Shown in pieces: positions 20,845 to 30,939 of a stretch of DNA of 64,000 nucleotides. Every line of letters starts with the position of its first letter. Position 1 is the first letter of the stretch. This DNA is from Symbiodinium kawagutii. Taxonomy: Eukaryota > Sar > Dinophyceae > Suessiales > Symbiodiniaceae. A model generated the notes under the pieces. That model ran no database searches. It saw only the letters and a program-made list of their open reading frames with translations, and had not been told where the DNA came from. Where the stretch lies: the NCBI GenBank assembly GCA_009767595.1, contig VSDK01012844.1:488121-552120 (forward strand), written 5' to 3'. The translations under genes were made by a program, and so were the position numbers.

Positions 20845-23800
20845 CTGCAGGCACAGTGTTGAAATCTCGGGCCCTCCCCAGTTTCATCACAGGCCACTGT
20901 CTCCCATCATAGCGTAATAAACTTCACATGGGTTAGTGGTAAAGCGTTTACATCTCGTTGAATCCTGTATCAGCTTGCTGCTTGAACATGATGTTTTGCC
21001 TCTCTTTGGTAGGCACCAAGCTGCGTTCCATGGAGCCCCCGCAGATCAAAGCCCTTGACATTGACTTGCTTTCTTGGAATCACTTGGGTACTGTTGAATC
21101 AGACCTGCTGCACAGCCATCAAAGCCTTTGCCTGCACTGCTTGCTCAGCACTCAGTCAGCCTTCTTTTCATAATTGGACATGACTAGAACATGAAAAAGC
21201 TAGTTCTAATAACCCATGTTCTGATGTCCTAAGTCAGCAGAATGCTGCACCCCACCAGAAGCTGGCTCCCGGGGCTGCTGCGCCAGTGTGACCGTTGTAG
21301 GCTGGGCACAGCCACAAGCCCGAATACACGGGATCCTGGCAGCAGAATCAGATGGTCAGTGCTGAAAACTTGAAGGTGCCATTCCTTCGACCATGACGAT
21401 TCTGCAGTTCAAGTCCCACGATAAGCAATACGCTCTGATAAACTAACCTGGCAATGGAAAATCTACCTTTCATGGCCGCTTCCTTGCCATTGCCAGGTTA
21501 GTTTACCAGAAGGTTTTCCCCCCAGCAGCCAACCATTGGGTCTTGGGTGCTCAACTGACATCCCAGATCGCTCCTGCGTTGTTTCACTGCAATCCTTAGG
21601 ACAGAAGGCCAGCTTTCTCCAAAGTCCCTGTGGTTGCTTTGTCGGGGAGTAGGTTTGGATCATCAGACTGACCTGCTACCACCTGCTACCACCTGCACCA
21701 AAAGGAAGACTTCAAAATTGCTCCTTCCACCTGCCATGCCCCTCACCATCAGGATCACTTTCTTGAACCACTCTTTTACTCCAGAGCACCCGAGCTTGCA
21801 GGCATGGCTGCCCCCTGAAAAACCATAGAGGCTCCCTGCCGGATCCTCCGGCCGGACGCCAGCAGCACGACGACCACCCAGACTGAAAGGATCGTTGTAG
21901 ACCTCATGAAGTTCCAGGAGCTCCCAATGTATTGACCAGGGAACACCTGGCCACTCTTGGCCAAGATGGGAACAAAGTGGACTGGTTTGAAGGAAAAACA
22001 CTGCTTGCAGCTGGCTTGAAGCCAAGTGGGGCCAACGTCCAAATTTCCACAGCGCATGGCTAAGCTGCAGTCTTCTGGCTGATGAGTTTGGTTGGGTGGT
22101 CTTGATGTGATCCTACGTCTCTTGATCAGCATCCTCAAGTAGATAGTCCTTGTTGGCCCACCCAAGGAGCTAAGACGGAGCGCACAATCCAATGGCGGCG
22201 GCTGAGTTGACAGCTTGAAGCTTCTCATCTGTCATGCCCTGACAGGAGATCTGGCCATGTGGATATTCAAAGCTCACATATTTCCCTGACACTCCCTTAT
22301 AACTGGTACAAATTGGGAGCCCTTGTAACCCCTTATCATTGACTGGTAGGGAGTATGTAACCTACCCCTTATTATTAACTGGTATAACCTACCCCTTAAT
22401 ATCACCTGCTACAAGAACTACTGGTACAGATTCCTGGTGCAGATCGGGAACCCTCATCAAATTGGGACCCCTAACAGGCTGGCAGCAGCTCGATCCGCGC
22501 CTCCCAGGTCAGTGCCCCGGTGAGGAAGGTTCCACCCGTTTGGCCCCCGTACCTGGCGACCAAGCTGCTAGGGCCGAAGTGATGGAAAGTCATGGGAGAT
22601 CCAGCTCTTCACACGTCTTGGGGGCTGAATCACCATCTACTTCTGAAGTTCAAGGTGGTTTATTCAAAGGTCAGTGGTATCCAGTGTCATGATGCTGACC
22701 CTGATTCAGCACCTAAACATGATTCAGTCCAAAAGATGTCCTCCTTCTTTTTCGAGTTGATCACGATCGACTCATGGAAACTGACCATGGAACTTACAGT
22801 TCCCTTGGATGATTTGAAACCAAGAACTTCTCCCCAATTCCGGGGGGACCAAAGTCAGACTCCTGGAGTCCGAACAAAATGATTGATCAAGGCACGAGAA
22901 GAAATACTCCCGGAATTGCTTCAACCTCAAAAAAAGGTACTATGTTGGCCACACAGTGGAAAACACGGGCAATTTTCAGATGTCACACGCACACCCCGCA
23001 ACATCACAGAAAACAAGTGACCAACTGTTCATGTGGGGCATGGTTCGAAGGTTGCAGCGGTATGTCATGGCTGGTTGTAATCAACGACCGGCTTCTCACC
23101 ACTGGATTTTCAGCTCAAACAGCATGACACACTGAGCCGATGACGGGCCAAGATGCTTGGCCAAAAGGTAGCAGTTGACGTCGTCAATGGCACAAGCCTT
23201 GGTCCCCTGTGAATCATTGGTCCACTGCTTCAACCAGAATAATGGCTACCCAGGATTAATAAACCCCTGGTTGATTAACTAGGGGGGTTCCCATTTTAGT
23301 GGAAAACCAAGGCTTTTAGGGGATACCTCCTAAAACCAGGGGTTTATTAATCCTGGGTAGCCATTACCCAGAATGGTTAGAAGGACAAGCATTGGATCAA
23401 TTGGTTGAGGGCGATCAGCAAGCAAAACTGGATACACAGAATGGTGAGAACGACAAGCATCAAATGCCTGGCAGACGGAAAGTACGACACTAACCAACCA
23501 CGGTGCTTGTTGGAACTAGTGTTGCCAGCAGGGAAAAAGATGCCTGTTCTGTAACGCACCGCCTTAAACATTGGCGGAGCTGGAACCGCACCGGAGATTG
23601 GTAGTAAGCACCATCGATAGAAAGATATACCTGAAACAATTACAGTAGATGCGCAGGATATCATGATAATCCACTATTTCAAAAATCGCGAGCTTATGAC
23701 CATCAACAAATGATGGTGGCGTGTCAGGCATCCATTGGCCCAAGTTCAAGCGGTTGCTGGAAGGCTGTGAGCGTCCCGCCTGCGCACATGCATGCACTAG

Positions 23801-26800
23801 CACGACGCCCTTGCTCTTGGCTTCCTCATGGTATCCTTGGCATCTGCAACGACACAAGTCGAGATACGACCAACCAAGAATGGCAGTAATGACCTGTAAT
23901 AATCCATAATATTCAACAACCACTATATACATTCCTATGTATATATATATATATATATAATATTTATTTATGTGTAATTGATTGATTTATTCATTCATTT
24001 ATGTATATCTATTTATGTATTTATCTATCCTCCTATTTATCTATCTATTTATTTACTTATCAATTTTGTCTATCTATATTTACATATATATATATATATA
24101 TATCTGTGTGTGTGTATTCTTTAAATATGCTTATGCTGCCGGATGATATTCGGCAACATCAACTAAAGACCATGAAATGCAGACAAAGTGAACCAAATGA
24201 CAATATTTCCCAGAAGATCAGAAAAGTCAACCGCTGCTTCACTGTTCAACTCCCATTTTGTTTTCTCACCCCCGAATGGCGACATTCGTGAATTTCGCCT
24301 GCGAGTTTCCAGCTGTGCCTTGGCAACATACCTGGACCTAAAATAGATTATTACTACTGTGATTACTACTAATACAATAAGGAATACAATTAAGTAACTA
24401 TTATACTAATAAGTAATGATTATTACTACTAATACTATTATTACTAATACAATCATTAGGATTGTTTGGGGTTCTGGACTCCTGCCAAGGGAGACATTCA
24501 GGTGACGCTGACATCAAGAAGGGCACTATGACCAGTGCATTGGTGACGTGATCTCCATATCAGCCATCGGTCAATTTTGGATCATTGGCTAATCAAAAAG
24601 GGGCTAATTTGAACCAACATTGACCCTTTAACGGGATTTTTTCTCCCTTTAGAGATCATCCTCTTTGTTTTCAGCTGGTGAGGTTCCGTTCACACACCCT
24701 CCGCATACCTTGCAGCAATGTCTGACCGAGGGTGTCTAGGCCCTCCCGCGTTGAAGCATGTTGTGCATCCACACGGTCTCTCCAGCAACATCCACCTCAG
24801 TTGAAGCAGTCGGTGCAGTCAAGTTGATACAAATACCTAGCTTAGATAGTGACAATTGGCTGTGGGTCAAAACCCTGTACCCTTGGTTCCCCATCATTAA
24901 CCATTGTTTCCCTTATTATTGTTGGTCATTATCCCCCATTATTGGTTGGTTAATATTGACCCATGGCCAATTGGCCCCCTGTCGCAGGAGCAATATCCGG
25001 CTGCTCGGGTTGAAGAACAAGTACACCCATGCCGCAATTTGCCCTGGTCGATGGCCCGGATTCATTATCCCTGTGAAGATCCTGCTCAGCCTTCCCATTC
25101 CGCTGTCACCAAGTGGCATAGTGAGTCTTGCTTGTCACGCAGGCGCGCACCACCTTCGAAGGCGAGCAAAACGTCACTTCATCGGGTCAGGCGTCCAAAC
25201 AATTACCCCTATCAGCCGCAATCAAGTGCTGGCTAAACGAACTTACTCAGGGCTCAGGGTGTCACTTGGCTCGGAAGGAAGCTACAATACGACTATGGTT
25301 ATACAAGTCTGGCCAAAAAAAATGCCAGCGAAAGACTTCACTCTCCATGCTTCTTGGCAATGGGACCGACCGCAAGCCGTGACCCTGTGCTCCCTTTCAG
25401 GGGCCCAACTGCTTCACCACACACAGAGTAGGGTCCTCACAGCGGGGAGGTCAGCCAAAAGCTACCAGCGGTCACCAAGACATCTGACATCACTCAACTT
25501 TCGTGCTAAATCTGACATCATCATACACCAACCAACTGCATCCAAGTATAGGCACCAAATCCAACAGACCAAACCCAGATACACACCACAGTCCTGCTGC
25601 AGAAATGGCTACAGCTGCCTGTTGCGTCACCTGCGATGAGCTGCTACTGGTTGGTTGGTAAGCTGCAAAAAAATATGTTCGTCAAATTTGTCAATTCGAA
25701 GCATTCCCATGGCTGAAATACTTGAAACATCTTGAAACATCTTGGAATATCTTGGAACATCTTGAAATATCTTGGAACATCTTGAAACATCTTGAAACAT
25801 CTTGGAATATCTTGGAACATCTTGAAACATCTTGGAATATCTTGGAACATCTTGAAATATCTTGAAACATCTTGAAACATCTTGAAACATCTTGGAATAT
25901 CTTGGAACATCTTGAAATATCTTGGAACATCTTGAAATATCTTGGAACATCTTGAAACATCTTGAAACATCTTGGAACATCTTGAAACATCTTGAAACAT
26001 CTTGAAACATCTTGGAATATCTTGGAACATCTTGAAATATCTTGGAACCTTTTGAAACATCTTGAAACATCTTGGAACATCTTGAAACATCTTGAAACAT
26101 CTTGGGAAATCTTGGAACATCTGGAAATATCTTGGAACATCTTGAAACATCTTGAAACATCTTGAAACATCTTGAAACATCTTGGAATATCTTGGAACAT
26201 CTTGAAATATCTTGGAACATTTTGAAACATCTTGAAACATCTTGAAACATCTTGGAATATCTTGGAACACCTTGAAACATCTTGGAACATCTTGAAACAT
26301 CTTGGAGCATCTTGAAACCTCTTGAAACATCTTGAAACATCTTGAAACATCTTGGAACATCTTGGAACATCTTGAACCATCTTGGAACATCTTGAAACAT
26401 TTTGAATCATCTTGAAACATCTTGGAATATCTTGAAACATCTTGGAATATCTTGGAACATCTTGAAACATCTTGAAACATCTTGAAATCACCAACCAGTT
26501 CTGCTGCTTCTCGCGGTGCTTCATGGGAGTTCCAGCGATGACCCCATGCTTTCCAGTGCACCTGCTCCAGGCCACCGGTCTCTGGAAGCACCAGGATGCC
26601 GGGCTTGCTGCGGCACTGCGCAGCCAGGGGCTCGAGCCTGGGAACCAGAAAGCTGAGGAAAACACGGAGATGTGCTTTGTTTAGTCCAAGTACTTCAAGT
26701 ACTTCAAGTACTTCATGATTGTAGTACTGTTGTTCATGATTAGTACATGCTCATTACTTAGAAACATGATTAGTACTCATATCTATTCATGAAGGCCATG

Positions 26801-28257
26801 GTACCTTCCCAAAAAAAACCATGCAAACCAAATCTAAAGAACCAGCCCATACCAATCACATCAGGTTGCGTTCTGTCCCCACTAAATGCTTGGACACGCG
26901 CCTGGGGAATTCCAGACCCCGCCCCATCGTCACCATTCTTGACGGAGCGGCAAATGACCCAGCGGAAACGTCCAAACACAGGTCAGGGCGAAAATTTGTT
27001 GACCGTTGGCCCTGCCTACCCCAACCCGCTTGGTACTCACTTCGCTGAAGGAACTGGATGTTATCACTGACAAAAATGGGATTTGTTCTAAACCCCCACA
27101 AAAATAAATAAACATAGATATAGATATATGATATATATATATATATATATATTGAACGGAAAAAATCTGACTGGCTCAGGCAACCCTGATGTACAAACCC
27201 GAGCACCTCTGTCGACTGCGTCCGGCCAAGGCCCAACTTCGCACCTGTCGGGTTCGGCAAGTGCTGGGATTGCAAAAATGCCCGAGCAACTGCAGTCTTC
27301 ACATTCACAACATGGGTGAAAAAATATCATGCACACACATTTTTTGCCAGACCTTTCCAACGGCTGGGCCTGCAAGTGGGGAACTACAGTGGTGTCGGTG
27401 TATTTCTAGGCACGCACACACACACATGACATTTTGACATAGCTGGCTATCTGCACACACATGCCAGCGGAAAAACACGATTTTGCATGTGTGGAAAAAC
27501 TTTATGCTGGTGGATCTGGTGCAACCGTGGACCTGACCTGCGCTTGTCCAGCAGCAATTAGAGCGTCAAGGTGCTCGACCATCAGGCGTCCTGGTGGCTG
27601 GAAGTGGTCGGCAAAATGTATCACTTCCTGAAGAGGCTCACTTAAAGAAACATTGATCGACAACCATCACTTGAGTACAGACTTCTTTACATCAACTTTG
27701 GCAAATATGAATCATCACCCATCATTCATCAGCTTTGATCGTCATTAATCATTATTCAGCATCATTAAGTATCATTAATCCTTGCTCTGCCGGGTCCATT
27801 GAACAATCATCCGTTTGCTGGTCAAGCGCGCACCGACGAAGACTCAGAACACTTTCCCGCTCGCTTCGCTCGCTTCTTGCGCCCAAGCCTGTAGAGGATG
27901 GTTGCTGGTCTTGAGCCGCGGGGGAGCTGTGAGGAAAATAACTCTTTTGACCTACCAAAGAATCAAAAGAAACTGACAAACAAACTGAAAGAAACATAAA
28001 TGAATAACATAAATGAATAACCATCATTAATAAAATGTGGATTTCGGAGGCGTTTCCCTGGCTTGCTCCTGTGAAGCCAGTTGCGCCAAAGATGACGACG
28101 TCATAGGGTCGCCCGGCGTCGGTGTCCTGAGGCGAGGCAGCAACCCTTAAGCCTTGCTAATCCTTAAGCCACCAGTTCGTGGTGCACATCATCCTCATTA
28201 ATCATTATCAATGATAATGATCATGAATCATCATCCTCCTCATCATCCTCATCATCC

Positions 28258-28291
<34 letters not shown>

Positions 28292-28475
28292 GATTCTCAT
28301 CATCATCCTCCTCATCATCATCCTCATCCTTGTCGTCGTCATGGCCATCGTCATCGTCATCATGACCGCAGCAGGGCACAAACACGCTGCAAAAGCAGCC
28401 CCTTACCTCTGTCGCTGCAGGCAGCTCTGCCCGTTTGCCTGCAGGGATGGCCAGGTCGACTTGAACAGTACCTTC
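20770..28475 (-). CDS. Saccharopine-dehydrogenase-like NAD(P)-dependent oxidoreductase (SCCPDH / trans-acting enoyl reductase type), 3' end unresolved
   Basis: Rossmann-fold oxidoreductase of the family that includes SCCPDH and fungal and bacterial trans-acting enoyl reductases. Its substrate is unknown, and the role is not classical lysine breakdown. Eleven minus-strand exons were found; where adjacent, they join in phase. In order they give DAGRPYDVVIFGATGFTGRL (nucleotide-binding glycine motif), MVEHLDALIAAGQAQ, LEPLAAQCRSKPGILVL, VVRACVTSKTHY, VDVAGETVWMHNMLQ, RYHEEAKSKGVVLVHACAID, CYLLAKHLGPSSAQCVMLFE, YGGQTGGTFLTGALTWE, VYNDPFSLGGRRAAGVRPED and a piece with RILRRSCELFEQ. Two short family segments, the AGR loop after the first helix and the NCVGP strand, were not located. 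The usual C-GFDS-P-SDLG motif is altered to ACAIDDVNCYLLA. Introns mix GT, GC and GA donors. One intron carries the 768-bp decamer array. C-terminal exons remain unresolved. Confidence 0.85.
21440..21504. mobile_element. Family C inverted-repeat element
   Basis: Perfect 18-bp inverted arms AAACTAACCTGGCAATGG and CCATTGCCAGGTTAGTTT around 29 bases. Related copies with the same ends are at about 51780-51875 and 36170-36300, and more distantly at 20180-20290 and 56700-56770. Confidence 0.8.
21826..21902 (-). CDS. Oxidoreductase exon, DP-x-x-L region
   Basis: Encodes VYNDPFSLGGRRAAGVRPED PAG, the family's (A/N)DP-(Y/F)-x-L segment after the GGT helix. Acceptor GAG|GTCTAC. The 3' end is uncertain. 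Confidence 0.75.
22501..22552 (-). CDS. Oxidoreductase exon, GGT motif
   Basis: Encodes YGGQTGGTFLTGALTWE, matching the family's SGGT-(L/I/F)-A-(S/T) helix. Acceptor CCAG|GTACG, donor GAG|GCGCGG (GC type). Confidence 0.85.
23112..23197 (-). CDS. Oxidoreductase exon after the YHEEA helix
   Basis: Encodes ACAIDDVNCYLLAKHLGPSS AQCVMLFE. It aligns with ACGFDSIPSDLG-x-YL-x-x-(K/R)-x-L, but the FDSIPSD core is changed and shortened. Acceptor AAG|GCTTGT, donor GAGCT|GAAAAT (GA type). Confidence 0.78.
23241..23365. mobile_element. MITE-like element with perfect 30-bp terminal inverted repeats
   Basis: Left arm 23241-23270 and right arm 23336-23365 are exact reverse complements over 30 bp (AATGGCTACCCAGGATTAAT... 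and its mirror). CAGAAT occurs on both flanks (23235-23240 and 23369-23374), though not directly abutting on the right. It lies in an oxidoreductase intron. Confidence 0.85.
23792..23835 (-). CDS. Oxidoreductase exon, YHEEA helix
   Basis: Encodes YHEEAKSKGVVLVH, the family's YH-x-x-A-x-x-x-GV-x-(I/L)-V segment. Acceptor AAG|GATACC, donor CAT|GCATGT (GC type). Confidence 0.9.
23936..24120. repeat. (AT)n, TTTATCTA and (TG)n simple repeats
   Basis: Two (AT)n runs (23938-23960 and 24083-24105) separated by ATTTATCTATC words and followed by TGTGTGTG. Confidence 0.9.
24750..24795 (-). CDS. Oxidoreductase exon, GE motif
   Basis: Encodes VDVAGETVWMHNMLQ, the family's (Y)-(V/L)-D-x-(T/A/S)-GE-x-x-(W/F) segment. 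Acceptor GAG|GTGGAT. The donor CAAC|GCGGGA is GC type: C plus GA gives Arg before YHEEAK. Confidence 0.88.
24857..24969 (-). mobile_element. Family D inverted-repeat element (reverse copy)
   Basis: About 113 bp. Ends TGGCTGTGGGTCAAAACCC and ATTGACCCATGGCCA, interior CCATCATTAACCATTG...TTATTGTTGGTCA. Same family as copies at 38.1, 38.3, 49.2, 49.5 and 51.3 kb. Confidence 0.88.
25118..25153 (-). CDS. Oxidoreductase micro-exon (36 bp)
   Basis: Encodes VVRACVTSKTHY, matching (E-P)VV-x-AC-x-x-x-(G/K)THY of the family. Acceptor AAG|GTGGTG. The donor TAT|GCCACT is GC type and leads directly to VDVAGET. Confidence 0.8.
25721..26488. repeat. Decamer satellite, about 77 units in strict 10-base register
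   Basis: Unit CTTGAAACAT with variants CTTGGAACAT, CTTGGAATAT and CTTGAAATAT. Every unit in the 768 bp begins at the same residue modulo 10, so no insertion or deletion is visible, only substitutions. Variants recur in blocks, suggesting higher-order amplification. All minus frames are open through it (MFQDVSRCFK-type peptides) because the unit lacks a stop in that direction. It lies in an oxidoreductase intron, 70 bases from the exon ending at 26562. Confidence 0.97.
26562..26637 (-). CDS. Oxidoreductase exon, second Rossmann unit
   Basis: Encodes LEPLAAQCRSKPGILVLPET GGLEQ, equivalent to the KLE-x-L...I-(V/L)-V region of the family. Acceptor CCAG|GCTCG, donor CAG|GTGCAC. The piece joining it to the previous exon (AGR motif) was not found. 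Confidence 0.8.
26687..26716. repeat. 10-bp palindromic repeat, three copies
   Basis: AAGTACTTCA repeated three times, each unit containing the palindrome AAGTACTT. Confidence 0.9.
27116..27153. repeat. (TA)n microsatellite
   Basis: ATAGATATAGATATATGATATATATAT in the oxidoreductase intron. Confidence 0.9.
27538..27590 (-). CDS. Oxidoreductase exon, first Rossmann helix
   Basis: Encodes RLMVEHLDALIAAGQAQ, the helix following GATGFTG. Acceptor CAG|GACGCC, canonical donor CAG|GTCAGG. Confidence 0.9.
28069..28126 (-). CDS. Oxidoreductase exon, nucleotide-binding motif
   Basis: Encodes DTDAGRPYDVVIFGATGFT plus the first base of Gly. This is the G-A-T-G-F-T-G dinucleotide-binding loop. Acceptor CAG|GACACC. 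The donor ACAG|GAGCAA is GA type: G plus GA of the next exon restores Gly before RLMVEHL. Confidence 0.93.
28209..28345. repeat. (TCA)n/(CATCCT)n array
   Basis: TCATCATCC and CATCAT repeats, degenerate at both ends, just upstream of the exon at 28069. It produces the His-rich chance ORF on the plus strand. Confidence 0.95.
28407..28475 (-). CDS. Oxidoreductase 5' exon candidate
   Basis: Twenty-three codons, EGTVQVDLAIPAGKRAELPA ATE, with acceptor CAG|GAAGG and a textbook donor GAG|GTAAGG, in phase 0 with the next exon. It would be an N-terminal extension before the Rossmann fold. It could instead be the last exon of another upstream gene. Confidence 0.5.
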
Positions 28476-28929
28476 CTGTCTGCATGTGCGCTGGTGTAAG
28501 GATTCATGCAGTTACGTGTTCATGTATATAAGTATCCATAAGTATTTGTTTTTTCCATCGCCATCCCGAAGGTTCAGCCGTGCTGAAGGCGAGCTGGTGG
28601 CCCATTCAAATGTAGCCAACAAGTATACATGTATCTATTCTATGCTTCTGGGTAACAAATCCGTTTACCTCTTTCTATCTGCAATGATGTCTAACGATGC
28701 CCCGGCAGCCTGAAGCCACCCACATGCCATGTTTGCAAGCAACTCTCCTGGGGGCTGCTCCAACCAGGTGACCGCATGGGTAACCACCAGGGAAAATGCC
28801 AACCTTGCCACGGAAACCCACTTTTCCAGGACAGGGGCCTAGTTGTGGAGCTGGCTCCTTGCACAAGCTCAACCTGAAGAGACCATTGCCTACCTGAAGG
28901 GGCGAAGCAGCGACCATGCTATGTCCGGG

Positions 28930-28991
28930 GCCAGTCCATCCCATGCCACCCCATGCCATCCAATGCCATCCCGTGCCATCCCATGCCATCC
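28930..28991. repeat. CCATGCCATCC short tandem repeat
   Basis: Five to six copies of an imperfect 10-11 base unit (CCATGCCATCC / CAATGCCATCC). Confidence 0.85.
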
Positions 28992-29365
28992 TGGAGGTAC
29001 CCCAAGTCAGCATCCCATGCATCCGAAACATCAGCCTATCGAGAAGGGAGACCCATGGAGTTTGGTGTACTTCCAAATATTGCCTCCCCTTCCTGAGCCC
29101 TGCACACTGTAGCCCAACCTAGGCAGCAAGATGCAGCAAGCAGTGACTGAGGATCCTCCAACTCCCCAAGTCGCCGAGATTGCATAAAAGATCGGGGGTC
29201 TTTCGAGAAGCTGACACTGGGTCACAAGGGAATGTGGAGCTGTCATTTGATTCCATGACGCTGACGGATCCTCCCTGATGCTCACCACAAAGACCGGAGC
29301 GCCAGGTGCCCCAACGTGGCGGTCTCAACAGCAGCACTCGCCCTCAGAAGTTGTTTGGCAATGGC

Positions 29366-29388
29366 TCATGATCATCATGATCATCATG

Positions 29389-29442
<54 letters not shown>

Positions 29443-29463
29443 TCATCATCATCATCATCATCA
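29366..29463. repeat. (ATC)n microsatellite
   Basis: About 30 ATC/TCA units, one interruption. It produces the poly-Ile ORF on the plus strand. Confidence 0.97.
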
Positions 29464-29628
29464 ATCCTCATTAGTCATCATTGATGATAATGAAGCCCTC
29501 TTGTGGACAAGTCCAGGCAAACAGAGGCGACTCCAGCAGTGCTGTGGGTCCAGCTGTTCAGCGCCCAGGTAGCGCATGGCGAAAGGAAATCCACTTGGGC
29601 GACGAAATCGATCAAGAAAATTACTGTT

Positions 29629-29715
29629 GTATGTATGTATGTATGTATGTATGTATGTATGTATGTATGTATGTATGTATGTATGTATGTATGTATGTAT
29701 GTATGTATGTATGTC
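29629..29715. repeat. (GTAT)n tetranucleotide array
   Basis: About 21 uninterrupted copies of GTAT. On the minus strand it reads IHTYIHTY and is fused in frame to the 3' end of the integrase relic. Confidence 0.97.
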
Positions 29716-30267
29716 TGAATTAAAAAAATCCATATGTATCATCCTTTCTGCCTGATTCGCGTGCGTCTTTGTTATTACGTGCGTTATACCTTCCTCCTTC
29801 AAAAATGTTTGCAGTTTCTTGCTGTTCAACGCTCCTTCGTCGTCGCTGTAAATCGACAAAGGCTGACCCAATACCTTGAAGCACTCCATGACTGCTTTGT
29901 AAACGTCATCACCATCTTTATTCTCGATAGGGACTATGTGACATTTTTTGCTGAATATATCTATGCAAACTAAACCATATCTTAGTTGACTTTCGATTTC
30001 AGAACCTACATCTCGCAACAGACTGGTGACATCCATCAAGTCAATTTGAAACTCATACTTGGGAAACGGAGCAGTGTAAGAGTTGTAGTTCTTGTAATTT
30101 CTTGTTTGCTTGTTGGGCTGCGCCCTCATCCATTTAGAAACCATATCCAAAGTTATGCCGACATCGACTTTCCCAGCTTTTTCATATAAGTCTCTCACCG
30201 AACCGAAGCCCTCGTCCACGTCGTAGTATATTTTTTCCAAAACCTTTTCTTTTTCCAATCTTGTCAT
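29716..30267 (-). pseudogene. Truncated DDE-type integrase (retroviral-integrase-like, Maverick/Polinton-like flavour)
   Basis: The open minus frame starts at ATG 30267 and keeps an integrase catalytic core: first acid in FQIDLMD (residue 76), then YGLVCIDIFSKKCHIVPIEN, second acid in IYSDDEGA (142/143), and a glutamate in HANQAER (174), about 31 residues later. N-terminal residues 1-60 could be an HHCC-free helical region. After residue 176 the frame runs into the GTAT microsatellite, so the C-terminal part is lost. The bases are much more A/T rich than the neighbouring host exons, consistent with transferred DNA. No polymerase, capsid or terminal repeat is visible nearby. An LTR retrotransposon integrase is the main alternative. 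The element is described only as a broken relic. Confidence 0.8.
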
Positions 30268-30449
30268 TAAAAGAACTTAGATTATAATTTTATGATACTT
30301 TCTTGCATCATAAAATCATAGTGAACTCATACCAAGAGCCTTTGGCATTTTTTGGTTTTCTTGTGCTTTGCCAAGTTTGATTCACAGCTCACGGCAGAAC
30401 CGCATATATCGCATACGCACGGTTGTTTCGTTTTTTCTTGGTAATATCT

Positions 30450-30680
30450 TTAGAAATATTTATCGTTGTTCGGTTTTCTGTTGTAGTATCCGTCGTGTTG
30501 TTTTCTCCACTCAGCACTTCTAGCTTTCTCACCAGATGAACTTGTTTTAGCACCTTCTTCAAATGAAGAAGACGTTTCGCTGTCAGTCAGTTCTTTGTTT
30601 CCAAAACCGTTCCAAATCAAGTCAAAAGTCTGATTAGACATTGACATTTCAACTCCACTACTTACAAAGTAACAAGGCAT
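30450..30680 (-). CDS. Small A/T-rich ORF upstream of the integrase relic, unidentified
   Basis: Seventy-six codons, hydrophilic, with serine/glutamate-rich DSETSSSFEEGAKTSSSGE and a basic C-terminus (EWRKQHDGYYNRKPNNDK). Same strand and same A/T-rich island as the integrase relic, so probably part of the same inserted element. No family recognised. Confidence 0.4.
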   Translation of the reverse strand: MPCYFVSSGVEMSMSNQTFDLIWNGFGNKELTDSETSSSFEEGAKTSSSGEKARSAEWRKQHDGYYNRKPNNDKYF

Positions 30681-30939
30681 ATTGTATATATAATTACCTG
30701 TATATCTTAATATTTGTTTAAGTAGTGAATCTTAAATTGGAACTATGTATATTCAGTTTGTGCTTGTGGCATCTCATAAAAGCACCTAACACAAAACAGG
30801 TTCAACATCAAAGTTTGAGCATTTTACCCTTCCAGCTTCCCACCGGTTGACTTATTTTTAGTGGCACCCAGCCCTAGAACCTTAAAAATTCCAAACCCAA
30901 ACATGCTTACCTTTCAAAACAGTGAGACTTGAGCTTTCT

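Noticed and set aside
25390..25415. AVGPLKG on the minus strand as the missing NCVGP exon
   Set aside because: Only three matching residues and no consistent splice phase on either side.
1..26488. CRISPR-like arrays at 1-315 and 25721-26488
   Set aside because: Units are directly adjacent without spacers and the genome is eukaryotic. These are satellites.
25627..26665. Long overlapping minus-strand ORFs (257-324 codons) of MFQDVSRCFK repeats
   Set aside because: They are the decamer satellite read in three frames. The unit has no stop in that direction, so open frames are automatic. Only the segment above 26562 has real coding character.
26930..26975. Segment FRWVICRSVK as the missing AGR exon of the oxidoreductase
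   Set aside because: It resembles WAIAGRS-x-K and could splice to LEPLAAQ by a GA donor. But there is no AG acceptor before it, and an in-frame TGA lies just upstream.
28211..28531. His/Pro-rich plus-strand ORF
   Set aside because: Translation of the CAT/TCA trinucleotide array.
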